64,000 nucleotides of DNA. Origin: Bacillota bacterium. GTDB lineage: Bacteria; Bacillota; UBA4882; UBA8346. Shown here piece after piece: positions 8,062-17,246 of this stretch (the first letter of the stretch is position 1; each line of letters begins with the position of its first letter). Location: positions 273,601 to 337,600 of the forward strand of contig JAFABB010000024.1 of NCBI GenBank assembly GCA_023426245.1. The letters are read 5' to 3'. Under the pieces are notes generated by a model. It was given only the letters and a program-made list of their open reading frames with translations, did no database searches and had not been told where the DNA came from. Made by a program: the position numbers and the translations under genes.

Positions 8062-9255
8062 TTAAGAAAATATCTTCCGGATCCACGGTATTTTTCGGAT
8101 CAATCCACTAAACCCGAAACAAACCGGAACGATGATGATGGTCATAAGTATCATCTTGAATAACGGGTAGAGGAAAATCCCCCGCGCCAGTAAAGTGATC
8201 CCCATAAGGATTGGTGCGTGGAATACATATACCCCAAAGCCGTTACTGGAAAGGAACTTGATGATCTTTCCCTGATGATTATATCTCTCGCGGAATAACA
8301 CCAATAAGCCAAGACAAACTCCAACACAGAAGAATGATTCCCAAAGAGCATAAGCAAAGCTTTGCCAATAAGGTCCACCATTAAACTGTGTCATTCCTTT
8401 AATAGCGCCTCCGGTAACTATCAATATCATCCAAAAAGGAATTCCCGCCCATAATGCAATTTTAAACCAGGTCATTCCAAACCGGTAGGGAATATTCAAG
8501 AATAAATTATGACGGTAAGCAAATATCCCAACAACAAAGAGTATGACGTAGGCCGAAAAGTAGCATAGTTGCATACTAAAGAATGATGTCCCGATGGGTT
8601 GCACCCATCGCACCAGGAAAGCACCGGTACTGATGAATAGCATTACCGCAATAACCTGGCTATGGGTTATTAAAAAGGTTTCATTCCTTTGCAAGGTCTC
8701 TTTTTTCGGTATTATCGCTCTTGCTAACCCGTATAGGATCGAAAATATCAGTAAAGCAACGGCAAACCATAAGGGGCCGCTGGAACCGACGAATTGAAAA
8801 CTGATGATGTAATTCCAGTATTGCCTTAGGAAATCGGCAGGCACAGTATGCTCGAAAGACCACCGGATCAAAGTATTCAAGGGCTCGATGAATAACATAT
8901 AAATTAAGGCGGGGATGCCCAAGCGGAATAGTCGGTCGGTAATGAATCGAACAACCCCTTTTTTATCATAAGAACCCGGTACAAAGTAACCGGCAATTAA
9001 AAAAAGGAAACCCATAAAATATGCTTGAGTGAAGGAGCCGTATATGCCGAAGAAAATAGTGGAAAACACATCCAGCGTTCTTTTTTCAATATAGTACCAG
9101 CTGCCAAAACTGCTATAAGTTACATTAAGATGCATTATGACGACGAAAACAATCATCAGCCAACGCAGATTGTCGATAAACAACAGACGTTTCCCCGACT
9201 CCGGATTTACCTGCGATTGGATTGCTGCTAAACCGGGACTTTTTTGAACTATCAT
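8062..9255 (-). CDS. Acyltransferase family 3 membrane protein
   Basis: A 397-residue polytopic protein with about ten hydrophobic helices. The N-terminal RLLFIDNLRWLMIVFVVIMH is the signature first helix of the OafA/YrhL-type acyltransferase-3 family, which moves acetyl or other acyl groups onto surface glycans or small molecules. The substrate cannot be read from sequence. The start is ATG 9255, or TTG 9258 directly before it; AAGGAGG lies 9-12 bases upstream. No partner genes adjoin it. Confidence 0.85.
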   Translation of the reverse strand: MIVQKSPGLAAIQSQVNPESGKRLLFIDNLRWLMIVFVVIMHLNVTYSSFGSWYYIEKRTLDVFSTIFFGIYGSFTQAYFMGFLFLIAGYFVPGSYDKKGVVRFITDRLFRLGIPALIYMLFIEPLNTLIRWSFEHTVPADFLRQYWNYIISFQFVGSSGPLWFAVALLIFSILYGLARAIIPKKETLQRNETFLITHSQVIAVMLFISTGAFLVRWVQPIGTSFFSMQLCYFSAYVILFVVGIFAYRHNLFLNIPYRFGMTWFKIALWAGIPFWMILIVTGGAIKGMTQFNGGPYWQSFAYALWESFFCVGVCLGLLVLFRERYNHQGKIIKFLSSNGFGVYVFHAPILMGITLLARGIFLYPLFKMILMTIIIVPVCFGFSGLIRKIPWIRKIFS

Positions 9256-9472
9256 CAAAAGAATAACCTCCTTTAATCTTGAATTTTTAAAAAACTACTG
9301 GATAGTTCTTTATACAAAATCTAAGTCAAGGATAGTCCTATTCTTTACTCCTTTCTTCTAAACTTTATTCCTCCGTCTTTTTTAAAATGGGAATCCTATC
9401 AAAATATAATGGCCTATCGCATCGATGACAATGGTAGTCTCGTACTATCTTTTCATAAAAACAACAAAAAAA

Positions 9473-9590
9473 GAGGCTATCTAAAAAGCAATTTGAAATC
9501 AATAAGAAATACAATATATGGCATCGTTGAATATACTAACTTCAATATATTGTATTTCTTTATCGCTAAATTTACTTTTGGGACAGCCCC
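9473..9590 (-). repeat. Hairpin/MITE-like element, copy A
   Basis: A 118-bp element with ends GAGGCTATCTAAAAAG (left) and, on the complementary strand, GGGGCTGTCCCAAAAG (right). Inside, AAGAAATACAATATA near the left end is complementary to TATATTGTATTTCTT near the right end, so the whole element folds back on itself. In reverse orientation it closely matches copy B at 42690-42819. It lies 30 bases past the lepA stop. Outside it, 9256-9620 shows no gene. Confidence 0.85.
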
Positions 9591-9620
9591 TCATCGAAAC
9601 GCCGCAATTATGATAAATGT

Positions 9621-11420
9621 TTAGTCTTCAATTTTTAAAACCGCCAAAAACGCTTCCTGGGGAACTTCCACCGATCCCAGCTGTTTCATCCGCTTTTTGC
9701 CTTCTTTTTGCTTTTCCAGCAGTTTTCGTTTCCGGCTGATATCGCCGCCGTAACATTTGGCCAGCACATCTTTGCGCATGGCTTTGATGGTTTCACGGGC
9801 GATGATCTTACTGCCAACAGCCGCCTGGATCGGAACTTCGAATAATTGACGGGGGATAATCTCTTTTAGTTTCTCCGCTAACTGTCTGCCCCGCTGGTAG
9901 GCCCGATCGCGGTGGACAATAGCCGACAGGGCATCAACCACTTTTTCACTAATCATGATATCCAGTTTGACCAGTTCCGCCGGTTTATGCCCCAAGTATT
10001 CATAATCTAAAGAAGCATAACCCCGAGAACGGGATTTCAGTTTATCAAAGAAGTCCATCAATATTTCGGCCAACGGCAATTCATAGGTGAGCATCACCCG
10101 GGATTCGGTGATATACTCCATGTTTTTGAAAACGCCCCGCTTCTCCTGGCACAATTCCATAATAGTCCCCACAAACTCACTGGGCAAAATGATGGTGGCC
10201 TTCACAACCGGTTCTTCCAAATGTTCCAGATAATTAGCTGCCGGCAACTCCGCCGGGTTGGAAATGTTTTCGACATCACCGTTGGTCAAATAGACTTTAT
10301 AAATAACGCTGGGAGCTGTGGCAATCAGGTTTAAATTATATTCCCGCTCCAATCGTTCCTGAATGATTTCCATATGCAAAAGCCCCAGAAATCCGCAACG
10401 GAAACCAAAACCCAGCGCCGTGGAACTCTCCGCCTCGAAAACTAACGCCGCATCATTGAGGTTTAATTTTTCGAGAGCATCCCGCAATTCGCCGTAAGCG
10501 GCGTTATCAACCGGGTAAAGTCCGCAATAGACCATCGGCTGTATCGGACGGTATCCCGGCAAAGGAAGCAAGGCCGGATTGGCGGCATCGGTAATGGTGT
10601 CTCCTACCCGGACATCTTTCACTTCTTTCATGGAGGCAACCACAAAACCCACTTCTCCGGCTTCCAATTGGGGAGCCGGAGTCGGAGCCGGCCGGAATGT
10701 TCCAAGCTCCGTCACTTCAAATTCTTTTCCCGTGGCCATCATCCGGATTTTCTGACCTACCGACAACCGTCCCTCCATCATCCGAACATAGGCGATAGCG
10801 CCGCGGTATGAGTCAAACAACGAGTCGAAAATCAAAGCTTTCAGCGATAGCCGCGCATCACCGGCGGGCGGCTTAATTCTGGACACAATTGCTTCCAAAA
10901 TATCTTCGGTCCCCAGGCCGGTCTTGGCGCTGGCCAAAATACATTCTTCAGGACCGATTCCTATGATATCTTTGATTTCGTTTTTGGTCTTCTCCGGGTC
11001 GGCGCTGGGCAGGTCAACCTTGTTGATGACCGGGATAATATCCAAATTAAGATCCACTGCCAAATACAAGTTGGCGATGGTCTGAGCTTCAACCCCCTGG
11101 GTGGCGTCAACCACCAGTAATGCTCCATCACAGGCCTTGAGGGACCGCGAAACCTCGTAGGTAAAATCCACGTGGCCGGGGGTGTCAATCAAATTGAGAA
11201 TATAGGTCTCCCCATTCTTGGCTTTATATTGCAACCGAACAGCTTGAGCTTTAATCGTTATCCCCCGTTCCCGTTCCAGATCCATGGAGTCTAGAACTTG
11301 TTCGGTCATTTCGCGTTCACTTAAGGCACCGGTATATTCCAGTAAACGATCCGCTAGGGTTGATTTCCCATGGTCAATGTGAGCGATAATGCAAAAGTTG
11401 CGAATATTGGTCTGTATCAA
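9621..11420 (-). CDS. lepA: Elongation factor 4 (LepA GTPase)
   Basis: A 599-residue translational GTPase that back-translocates or remodels stalled ribosomes. G-motifs are intact: AHIDHGKSTLADRL (P-loop), DTPGHVDF, NKVDLPSA and SAKTG. Domain II and the LepA-specific C-terminal domain (GGDISRKRKLLEKQKEGKKR) follow. The start is a TTG at 11420 (MIQTNIRNF), seven bases after GGAGG; the upstream TTG at 11444 has no such site. It stands downstream of its own promoter in a region that also holds gpr and rpsT, as in many clostridia. Confidence 0.96.
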   Translation of the reverse strand: MIQTNIRNFCIIAHIDHGKSTLADRLLEYTGALSEREMTEQVLDSMDLERERGITIKAQAVRLQYKAKNGETYILNLIDTPGHVDFTYEVSRSLKACDGALLVVDATQGVEAQTIANLYLAVDLNLDIIPVINKVDLPSADPEKTKNEIKDIIGIGPEECILASAKTGLGTEDILEAIVSRIKPPAGDARLSLKALIFDSLFDSYRGAIAYVRMMEGRLSVGQKIRMMATGKEFEVTELGTFRPAPTPAPQLEAGEVGFVVASMKEVKDVRVGDTITDAANPALLPLPGYRPIQPMVYCGLYPVDNAAYGELRDALEKLNLNDAALVFEAESSTALGFGFRCGFLGLLHMEIIQERLEREYNLNLIATAPSVIYKVYLTNGDVENISNPAELPAANYLEHLEEPVVKATIILPSEFVGTIMELCQEKRGVFKNMEYITESRVMLTYELPLAEILMDFFDKLKSRSRGYASLDYEYLGHKPAELVKLDIMISEKVVDALSAIVHRDRAYQRGRQLAEKLKEIIPRQLFEVPIQAAVGSKIIARETIKAMRKDVLAKCYGGDISRKRKLLEKQKEGKKRMKQLGSVEVPQEAFLAVLKIED

Positions 11421-11478
11421 TGCGTTACCTCCAAGGACTTTCAAATCAATTAAAAAAGGTTATTACTAACAACATTTT

Positions 11479-11507
11479 AATTTATCATATAGGGCTTTGA
11501 AAGTCAA
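11479..11507 (-). promoter_or_regulatory. lepA promoter
   Basis: TTGACT (11502-11507) and TAAATT (11479-11484) are separated by 17 bases. The core is nearly identical to the hisD promoter at 21786-21814: both share ATTGACTTTCAAA, then ATATG, then TAAATTAAA. Confidence 0.7.
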
Positions 11508-11571
11508 TGAAAGCTCCTTCATATCTTTTATTTATACAAATCGAAAAATTTAGCTTCAATCGCTCAGGACC

Positions 11572-12246
11572 TCATCGTGAGTTATCCCCTTTGGGGGATA
11601 CCAACCCCATTTCTACCGCATAGGCCACCGCTTGAGCCCGGCTGTTAAGGTGAAGTTTGGTAGTGATTTCTCCCATGTGGTATTTAACTTGCGATTCGGT
11701 AATTCCAAACCTTGCTGCAGTCATCTTATAAGTGAGGCCCTGAGCGACCAACTTTAAGATCTCCACCTCTCTTTGAGTAAGTTTGGATGATACTTCGCAT
11801 GGGACAACTTCCACCATTTCACTTTCTCGTTCCCGCCGGGCGAATTCCCGCAAGATTTTTCCGGCCAGACCCGGTGAAAGCGGCGATTCACCGGTGGCGA
11901 GTCCAGTAAGCAACTCTAGGAAATTATCCCTATTCAGCCCTTTCAATAAATAACCCGAGGCCCCGGCCTTGATTGCTTCAAATAAGCACTGATCATCCTC
12001 AGATACGGTTAGGATAACGATTTTAACCTTGGGGTACTTTCCTTTAATAAGACGAGTCGTCTCAATTCCATCCATTCCGGGCATCTGAATATCCATCAAA
12101 ATTACCTCAGGCTGCAAGCTAGCTACTTTGATTAGAGCTTCCTGACCATTATTAGCGATACCAGCCACTTCAATTTCATTGGCTTGTAATAAATTATACA
12201 GCCCTTCTAAAAATAAATCATTATCATCCACTAAAAGTACCCGCAT
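11572..12246 (-). CDS. NarL/FixJ-type response regulator
   Basis: A 224-residue protein. The receiver domain (1-120) has the acidic pocket DD at 7-8, phospho-acceptor D52 in LMDIQMPGMDG and the conserved K in GYLLKG. The C-terminal LuxR-type helix-turn-helix reads LTQREVEILKLVAQGLTYKM. It is paired with the histidine kinase upstream; the cognate signal and targets are unknown. It starts at ATG 12246. Confidence 0.92.
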   Translation of the reverse strand: MRVLLVDDNDLFLEGLYNLLQANEIEVAGIANNGQEALIKVASLQPEVILMDIQMPGMDGIETTRLIKGKYPKVKIVILTVSEDDQCLFEAIKAGASGYLLKGLNRDNFLELLTGLATGESPLSPGLAGKILREFARRERESEMVEVVPCEVSSKLTQREVEILKLVAQGLTYKMTAARFGITESQVKYHMGEITTKLHLNSRAQAVAYAVEMGLVSPKGDNSR

Positions 12247-12420
12247 ACCGATTCTACCTCACTTTTAAATCAATCCGGCAAGGAACTTTTACATTCCCTC
12301 CAATTGAAACTTAAGCATTCTGTAAAACGGCGATGACAAAAACAACTACCCGACCATTTTCTGTTTTATCGCCGAAAATTGCCACTCAACTTGGGGTTAA
12401 AATTTGAATCTATCCGCAAT

Positions 12421-13308
12421 TCATCTTTTTTCTAATGGGACACCGAGTTTTACCATGCAACCTTCCTTTAATTTTGAACATATCTCGATATCAGCGCCGA
12501 TTTCGGCTGCTCTTTCTCGTATGATATGAAGTCCATAGCTCCCGCTTTTTAATACGGCCTGGTCTGGATCAAAACCAACTCCGTTATCCTCAACAGAAAT
12601 TTCCGCCCTATTTCCATTAACCTGAATGACGACTCCGACTCGCATTGCTTTCGCATGTTTTCTTACATTGGTCAAGATTTCTTGAATAATCCGTTTTAAT
12701 TGTAGGCAGACAACCGGAGAAAACATCGCATCCTGGATATTACCGATTATCGACATTTCCGTGGTTATTTCGTAATTTTGACCAAACCATTGCAAATAAT
12801 GGTTTAATCCGGATAAAAAACTTTCTTGATCCTGAACCGTGTTTTTTAAACCGGTTATGGATTCCCGTAAATCTGTATTTAACCCTTGAGTTATCCCAGC
12901 CAACTTTTGCAACAAAAGCTCGGCCTGTTCAGGATGGCCGCCGGCGATCCAGGACCGGGCCGCTTCAAGCTGCATGTTTAAATAACCCAATGATTGCCCC
13001 TGACCATCATGAAGTTCCCGTCCAATCCTGTCGCGTTCCTTTAAAATGGCAACAGCTTGTCGTTGTTCAATCATCAATTCCCGGGCTGCTTTTTCTACTG
13101 TTATATCATGAAATACCAACACGCTTCCGGGTTCACCTTGGGATTGCTTGACCAAAGGCGTAATGAAAACATGATAATATCGATTGTTTAAATAAAACTC
13201 ACTTGATCCTGCTGTTATTTTACTGATAAAGTTCATGAATTCCGGCCATGAACCAAAAATATCTCCGACTAAACTCCCACAAACCTCCCCATTCGAGCGA
13301 CCCGTCAT
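12421..13308 (-). CDS. Sensor histidine kinase, C-terminal part (frameshifted gene)
   Basis: This 295-residue frame carries the end of a PAS domain, the dimerisation segment with ERDRIGRELHDGQGQSLGYL (the phospho-accepting His lies in ELHDG), and a GHKL ATPase domain (NVRKHAKA, VEDNGVGFDP, GSYGLHIIRERAAEIG). It is the NarL-partner HisKA_3 class. It continues the N-terminal piece at 13220-14206 in another frame. Dropping one A from the AAAA run near 13310 joins the two within GLNPAGK|MTGRSNG. Whether it is separately translated from ATG 13308 is unknown. Confidence 0.8.
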   Translation of the reverse strand: MTGRSNGEVCGSLVGDIFGSWPEFMNFISKITAGSSEFYLNNRYYHVFITPLVKQSQGEPGSVLVFHDITVEKAARELMIEQRQAVAILKERDRIGRELHDGQGQSLGYLNMQLEAARSWIAGGHPEQAELLLQKLAGITQGLNTDLRESITGLKNTVQDQESFLSGLNHYLQWFGQNYEITTEMSIIGNIQDAMFSPVVCLQLKRIIQEILTNVRKHAKAMRVGVVIQVNGNRAEISVEDNGVGFDPDQAVLKSGSYGLHIIRERAAEIGADIEICSKLKEGCMVKLGVPLEKR

Positions 13309-14206
13309 CTTTTCCGGCTGGATTGAGTCCGACGATTACCCCGTTGCTATCCAATACCACCAAGCCGTCTCCCATGATTTGAGTCACCACGCTTTGGGCA
13401 ACTGTCATTAAATCAAACATTCTCAACCGGAAAAACGCATAGGCATCCAGAAATCCCGATAGGATAAAAGCAACGGGCAGTATTTGCTCATGAAAGCTGT
13501 CTTTTGAAAAAATCCAGTAAAAATAACAGGTCCCGGTAATCAAAGTGGAAAAAATAATAATTCCGGCCTGTTTTCGTAACACACTCTTCAGTTTTAAAAA
13601 ACGGTGAAGAAATAGTCCGGTACAAAGTGACAATAACAAATAACCAACGATCAGAATCAAAGTTCCAAGAAGGCCATAAGTTACGCACAGATTCTTGCCT
13701 TCCATCCAAATACGACTCCAAAATAAACCGGAAACCCCATTACAATATAAAATCGATAACGCAATTCCAAGTACAACGATTCCGACAATCATCATCCGCT
13801 GGGTCAGGTATTTTTTCCGGCCGGTCATTTCAAAGGCCACAGCCAGCCAAGCTAAAACGGCCACAAAGATACCCGTATATTGAACCATAATCCAAAAAAT
13901 CTTTACTTTGATTTCTGAGGCCAGCGAAGCCATGACCATTGCCAAAAGTAATAAAGAAATTGCTGCTTTATGAATACTATACGGAACTGCGCCCAATATG
14001 GACCGGAAGTGCCAGGCATAAACCGCAAGTACCTCAATAAACATCGCTGCAACTAAAAAGAGTTCAATATGAGAAATAAAATCATACATTTCCAACACCG
14101 AATTATCTTTTTTCTGTTGATTATTTCGAAAATTTTTACCAAAATCCTTTTTCAATTTCAATTGAATATTAATCGCCCAGCGTTTTGGATTATAAAAATT
14201 ATTCAA
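13220..14206 (-). CDS. Sensor histidine kinase, N-terminal part (frameshifted gene)
   Basis: About seven hydrophobic segments between residues ~45 and 265, then a PAS start (GDGLVVLDSNGVIVGLNPAG): a 7TM histidine-kinase sensor region. After that the frame turns into unrelated sequence overlapping the catalytic piece, so the true gene is about 594 residues with a one-base insertion. The start is uncertain: TTG 14206 lacks a good ribosome site, while ATG 14089 (MYDFISHIELF) just before the first helix has TTGGA upstream and is more natural. The partner regulator follows downstream. Confidence 0.75.
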   Translation of the reverse strand: MNNFYNPKRWAINIQLKLKKDFGKNFRNNQQKKDNSVLEMYDFISHIELFLVAAMFIEVLAVYAWHFRSILGAVPYSIHKAAISLLLLAMVMASLASEIKVKIFWIMVQYTGIFVAVLAWLAVAFEMTGRKKYLTQRMMIVGIVVLGIALSILYCNGVSGLFWSRIWMEGKNLCVTYGLLGTLILIVGYLLLSLCTGLFLHRFLKLKSVLRKQAGIIIFSTLITGTCYFYWIFSKDSFHEQILPVAFILSGFLDAYAFFRLRMFDLMTVAQSVVTQIMGDGLVVLDSNGVIVGLNPAGKDDGSLEWGGLWEFSRRYFWFMAGIHELYQ

Positions 14207-14258
14207 TGTGTGTCCCGATAAAAATCTCTAGAACTAAAGGAGTTATTATCAAAAAATA

Positions 14259-14283
14259 AAATCGTGCGTTACGGGCGCACGAT
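14259..14283 (-). terminator. Terminator of the gpr gene cluster
   Basis: On the minus strand ATCGTGCG-CCCGTAA-CGCACGAT (8-bp perfect stem) is followed by TTTATTTTTTG. It lies 90 bases past the stop of the small gene at 14373-14705, closing the minus-strand unit that begins with gpr. Confidence 0.75.
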
Positions 14284-14372
14284 AGAGGCAATATAATAAA
14301 TTTAATTCATAACTCGTCCAGGCCGACAGTAAACCTCCATTGAAAATCTAATTTCATTATGGGATCTTTTCA

Positions 14373-14705
14373 TTAATATTCATCACTTGAATCAGTTTTC
14401 CCGCCCTGAAAATTTTTTTCCCATTGAATCTGCAAGGGTTTGGTATTTACAGTCAAAGCAAAATTACGGTTATAAATCAGCCATTTGCCGGAATGATTCC
14501 GGATATGGACTGGCGTTGGTAAAAGAATCGTTTCACGCCATTGGGCTGTCTGAATTTGCAGACCTGAACCTAGCCAGCGGCACTGCAGATTCGGCTTGCC
14601 TGCGGCCAATAGCTTGCTGGTATTGAGGAGCGTGAGATAAAAACCAGCTCCGCATAAAAAAACTGCCATAACCATGATAAAAAACATTTTTAAAAAATTC
14701 TTCAT
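14373..14705 (-). CDS. Small membrane-anchored protein of unknown function
   Basis: A 110-residue protein from ATG 14705 (MKNFLKMFF), with AGAGG ten bases upstream; other ATGs lie at 14714 and 14750. One N-terminal membrane helix (residues ~5-27) is followed by a short exported domain rich in Trp/Gln and a charged tail (GGKTDSSDEY). I recognise no family. It is the third gene after gpr, so a sporulation or envelope role is possible from context only. Confidence 0.55.
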   Translation of the reverse strand: MKNFLKMFFIMVMAVFLCGAGFYLTLLNTSKLLAAGKPNLQCRWLGSGLQIQTAQWRETILLPTPVHIRNHSGKWLIYNRNFALTVNTKPLQIQWEKNFQGGKTDSSDEY

Positions 14706-14786
14706 CTTCAGCATACCTCTTAAAAAATTTTCGTGGATGCGCTCAGCCAAGACTTTTTCGATTCATAACATTCTTCATAAACTCAT

Positions 14787-15482
14787 TCACTCAAGATTCG
14801 CTTTATCCATGTTTGGGATGATATCTTCATTCATAATCTGCATAAAAGTTGAAAAAACCTCGCTTTCCAGGTTGTTTTGATTCCCCTTTTTTTCGTCCCA
14901 CATTAACTCGTAAAGGGTATTCTGGACGCCGGTTTCTTTTCTTAAAAAAAAGGTTGATAACCGGACCGCCAACGCCTGAGTGAGTTTTCCCGCCAAAAGA
15001 GATGAATCTGTTTCGGGCATGCCGAAAAAAAATTGATTACGAATCCCAACATTTTTTTCTGATGTTTCCAGCGTCTTCTTAAAGCCAATTAAAATGAAAG
15101 AACCGCTCAAACCTGATAATTCCCATGAACCGGTATTTAGACTTTCAACCAATATCATCGTGACTTGAGGAAAATGATTTTTTAATTGATTTTGCAGTTC
15201 TTGGACAAAAAATTTAAATGGGGTCGCATTTTGCAGGTTGTCCGGCTCATATACCTGCAAAATTATTTTACCGGAATGGTTTGTAAAAGCTGGCACCGTT
15301 GGCTCACTTTCATTCGTTTGAGTAATATCGGACCAAATTCTTACCAAATTTTTCTTTTGCAGAGTGGACCATGCCTGGATCCTTGTCTGATCGGAGGCCA
15401 GACTGCCAAACAATCCCAATAGGAAAAAGACCACCCCGTAAAAAAGGTAGATCTTAATCCATCCTTTTAAATGATTCACCAT
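14787..15482 (-). CDS. Unknown membrane-anchored protein downstream of gpr
   Basis: 231 residues from ATG 15482, eight bases after GGAGGG (another ATG lies two codons earlier). A single N-terminal helix (about 8-28, YLFYGVVFFLLGLFGSLA) anchors a ~200-residue extracytoplasmic domain with no Cys. Features are a beta-strand GKIILQVYEPDN, a helix FVQELQNQLKNHF, and later SLLAGKLTQALAVRLSTFF, an arrangement loosely like amidase folds. In Bacillus and many clostridia spoIIP follows gpr, but I cannot see the SpoIIP catalytic His/Glu motifs, so I do not assign it. Confidence 0.6.
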   Translation of the reverse strand: MVNHLKGWIKIYLFYGVVFFLLGLFGSLASDQTRIQAWSTLQKKNLVRIWSDITQTNESEPTVPAFTNHSGKIILQVYEPDNLQNATPFKFFVQELQNQLKNHFPQVTMILVESLNTGSWELSGLSGSFILIGFKKTLETSEKNVGIRNQFFFGMPETDSSLLAGKLTQALAVRLSTFFLRKETGVQNTLYELMWDEKKGNQNNLESEVFSTFMQIMNEDIIPNMDKANLE

Positions 15483-15572
15483 ATCCATATCCCTCCGCCA
15501 CAGGAATATGAACGCCGGATAAATTTTAGAACACTGCCTGATTTTTTTGCTTCCGACTATTCGTTTTCGTTC

Positions 15573-16556
15573 TCAATTCAAGTACCGAAACACTTCTTCG
15601 GGACTGACTCCGGGATGGATAGCTATATTTAAAGCTCCTGATACTACCCGTGCCAGATCATCAATCATTACATCGATTTCTTTGGGAGTTACTATCAAAC
15701 TGTTCATATAAGGGGATAGTACTCTTTTGATTAAATCTTGCTGGTTAAAGGCCTTAGGATTGATTAAAGCCGGAGCCATCCGATTAATTTCAAACATAGC
15801 ATCATGAACAATGGTCGTTGCCTCTACTACTGTTGGAACTCCGATGGCTATCACCGGAAGTCCTAAAGTCTGGGGGGTAATCCCAACTCTTTTGTTTCCC
15901 AGGCCTGATCCCGGATGAATACCGGTGTCCGCCAATTGGATAGTAGCCCCAAGCCGCTGAGTGCTCCTTGAAGCCAAAGCATCGACCGCTATCACAAATT
16001 TGGGCTTGGCGCGTTGCACGACTCCCATCACAATCTCTCCGGTTTCAATCCCGGTAGTGCCCAAAACCCCTGGCGCAATAGCAGAGAGTGGTCTGAGTCC
16101 TCCCTTTTTTTCCGGTGGTGAAGACTCAACTAAATGTCGTGTCACTAAAATATGTTCTACAACCTTAGGCCCTAAGGCATCGGGGGTGGCATTCCAGTTT
16201 CCAAGCCCTACCACCAAACAAGGATCGTTCTCCCCCACACCAATTCTGGCAATAAAGCCTTCAATCTCTTTGGCAACCAAAAAAGCAACTTCTTCCAATT
16301 GATCTCGATCGCGACTCCGTAATGAAGGAGATTCTAAAGTTACATAGTATCCCGGAAGTTTACCGATAGTTTTTCCCGCTTCTTCATTTTCCACATGGAC
16401 CCGGGTAATTAATGTATTCCCATGCTTTTCGGTTTGTGTCCCCACTCCCGCTGGTTCCACACCCCTGCTTCGTTCGATGGATAACTCCCTAGATTCTAAA
16501 GCTAGATCCGTATGGATCTCACCCATTTTTTCCAAAGTCTCGAATGTTGTTTCCAA
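15573..16556 (-). CDS. gpr: Spore germination protease
   Basis: A 327-residue GPR endopeptidase, which degrades small acid-soluble spore proteins during germination. The N-terminal propeptide holds the self-cleavage-like site MGEIHTDLALE, resembling the SASP site. GLGNWNATPDALGPKVV, GIETGEIV and VIAVDALASR are family core motifs, as is the C-terminal DDLARVVSGALN. The start is TTG 16556 (METTFET), six bases after AAGGAG. Its presence indicates endospore formation. It lies next to divergent rpsT and heads a minus-strand group of unknown membrane proteins. Confidence 0.95.
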   Translation of the reverse strand: METTFETLEKMGEIHTDLALESRELSIERSRGVEPAGVGTQTEKHGNTLITRVHVENEEAGKTIGKLPGYYVTLESPSLRSRDRDQLEEVAFLVAKEIEGFIARIGVGENDPCLVVGLGNWNATPDALGPKVVEHILVTRHLVESSPPEKKGGLRPLSAIAPGVLGTTGIETGEIVMGVVQRAKPKFVIAVDALASRSTQRLGATIQLADTGIHPGSGLGNKRVGITPQTLGLPVIAIGVPTVVEATTIVHDAMFEINRMAPALINPKAFNQQDLIKRVLSPYMNSLIVTPKEIDVMIDDLARVVSGALNIAIHPGVSPEEVFRYLN

Positions 16557-16584
16557 TTCTTACTCCTTTCAACCTTTATCCTTT

Positions 16585-16923
16585 TCATAATGGATCCGGC
16601 AATATCATTTCCAGCAGAACGACTCCTAAATACAAAATTAGTATTCCCGCCAAAGAAAGATTCACACCGGAAAACAAGGAACGGATCAAAAAAAGCCCTA
16701 TTAAAATGCTGATACCCACAAAGGTGCAGCGATAACGGATTATTTTCAAATTGCATAATACATATCGAAAAAAATGAGCAACCAGCGTGGTGATAAATGC
16801 CTCCAATAAAATCAAATAACGGCCGCCAAGTTTTAAGTCCGGTAAAAGTAAGTTCCCGGCTATCATCAACAGGGATATGGAAATAAATCTTAATGCGAAT
16901 ACCACATAATCGCCCCGCAACAA
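16585..16923 (-). CDS. Small four-helix membrane protein, function unknown
   Basis: Up to 112 residues, almost entirely hydrophobic, with about four membrane segments (RFISISLLMIAGNLLL; LLEAFITTLVAHFF; TFVGISILIGLFLI; LAGILILYLGVVLL). No motif identifies a family. The 5' end is unclear: the frame opens with TTG 16923 and no clear ribosome site, and an internal GTG near 16905 is an alternative. It ends 28 bases before the gpr start, so the two are probably one transcript. Confidence 0.55.
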   Translation of the reverse strand: MLRGDYVVFALRFISISLLMIAGNLLLPDLKLGGRYLILLEAFITTLVAHFFRYVLCNLKIIRYRCTFVGISILIGLFLIRSLFSGVNLSLAGILILYLGVVLLEMILPDPL

Positions 16924-17024
16924 AGGAATGTTCCCAATGGATTCAAAATTCCAAGGAACGCTCTACTTCGATTTGATTTTTAAGTCGACCTCTTCGGTGG
17001 TGGAACCATTTCTACTTGGAGAGC

Positions 17025-17053
17025 TTGTAGCAATCTAGAACTTGTGTTATAAT
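17025..17053 (+). promoter_or_regulatory. Possible rpsT promoter (distal)
   Basis: TTGTAG (17025-17030) and a perfect TATAAT (17048-17053) are spaced 17 bases apart. It would give rpsT a leader of about 185 bases, room for S20 autoregulation. Confidence 0.5.
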
Positions 17054-17129
17054 GGCTTGGGGTTTAGTAAAATATACCATCTTTTTTAGACTCCAAAAAA
17101 AGTTAAAGGAATGTAAAAATAGTTCATCC

Positions 17130-17159
17130 TTTACAAATCACTATCATTCATGGTAAAAT
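17130..17159 (+). promoter_or_regulatory. Possible rpsT promoter (proximal)
   Basis: TTTACA (17130-17135) and TAAAAT (17154-17159) with an 18-base spacer, about 90 bases before the rpsT start. No gene lies in 16924-17246. Confidence 0.45.
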
Positions 17160-17246
17160 ATAGACTGTTAAAAAATCAGGAGTCTTCCAGTATGATACAC
17201 TTTTTAAGTGTGATACACAGGCTTGCAGTTTAAGGAGGTGAAGGTA

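Noticed and set aside
9473..9590. The dispersed hairpin repeats as a CRISPR array
   Set aside because: Copies are single, kilobases apart, palindromic over their whole length and not separated by uniform spacers; no cas genes are present.
13300..13320. Programmed ribosomal frameshifting in the histidine kinase
   Set aside because: The run is only four A, there is no classic slippery heptamer or downstream structure that I can see, and such kinases are not known to use frameshifting; mutation or sequencing error is simpler.
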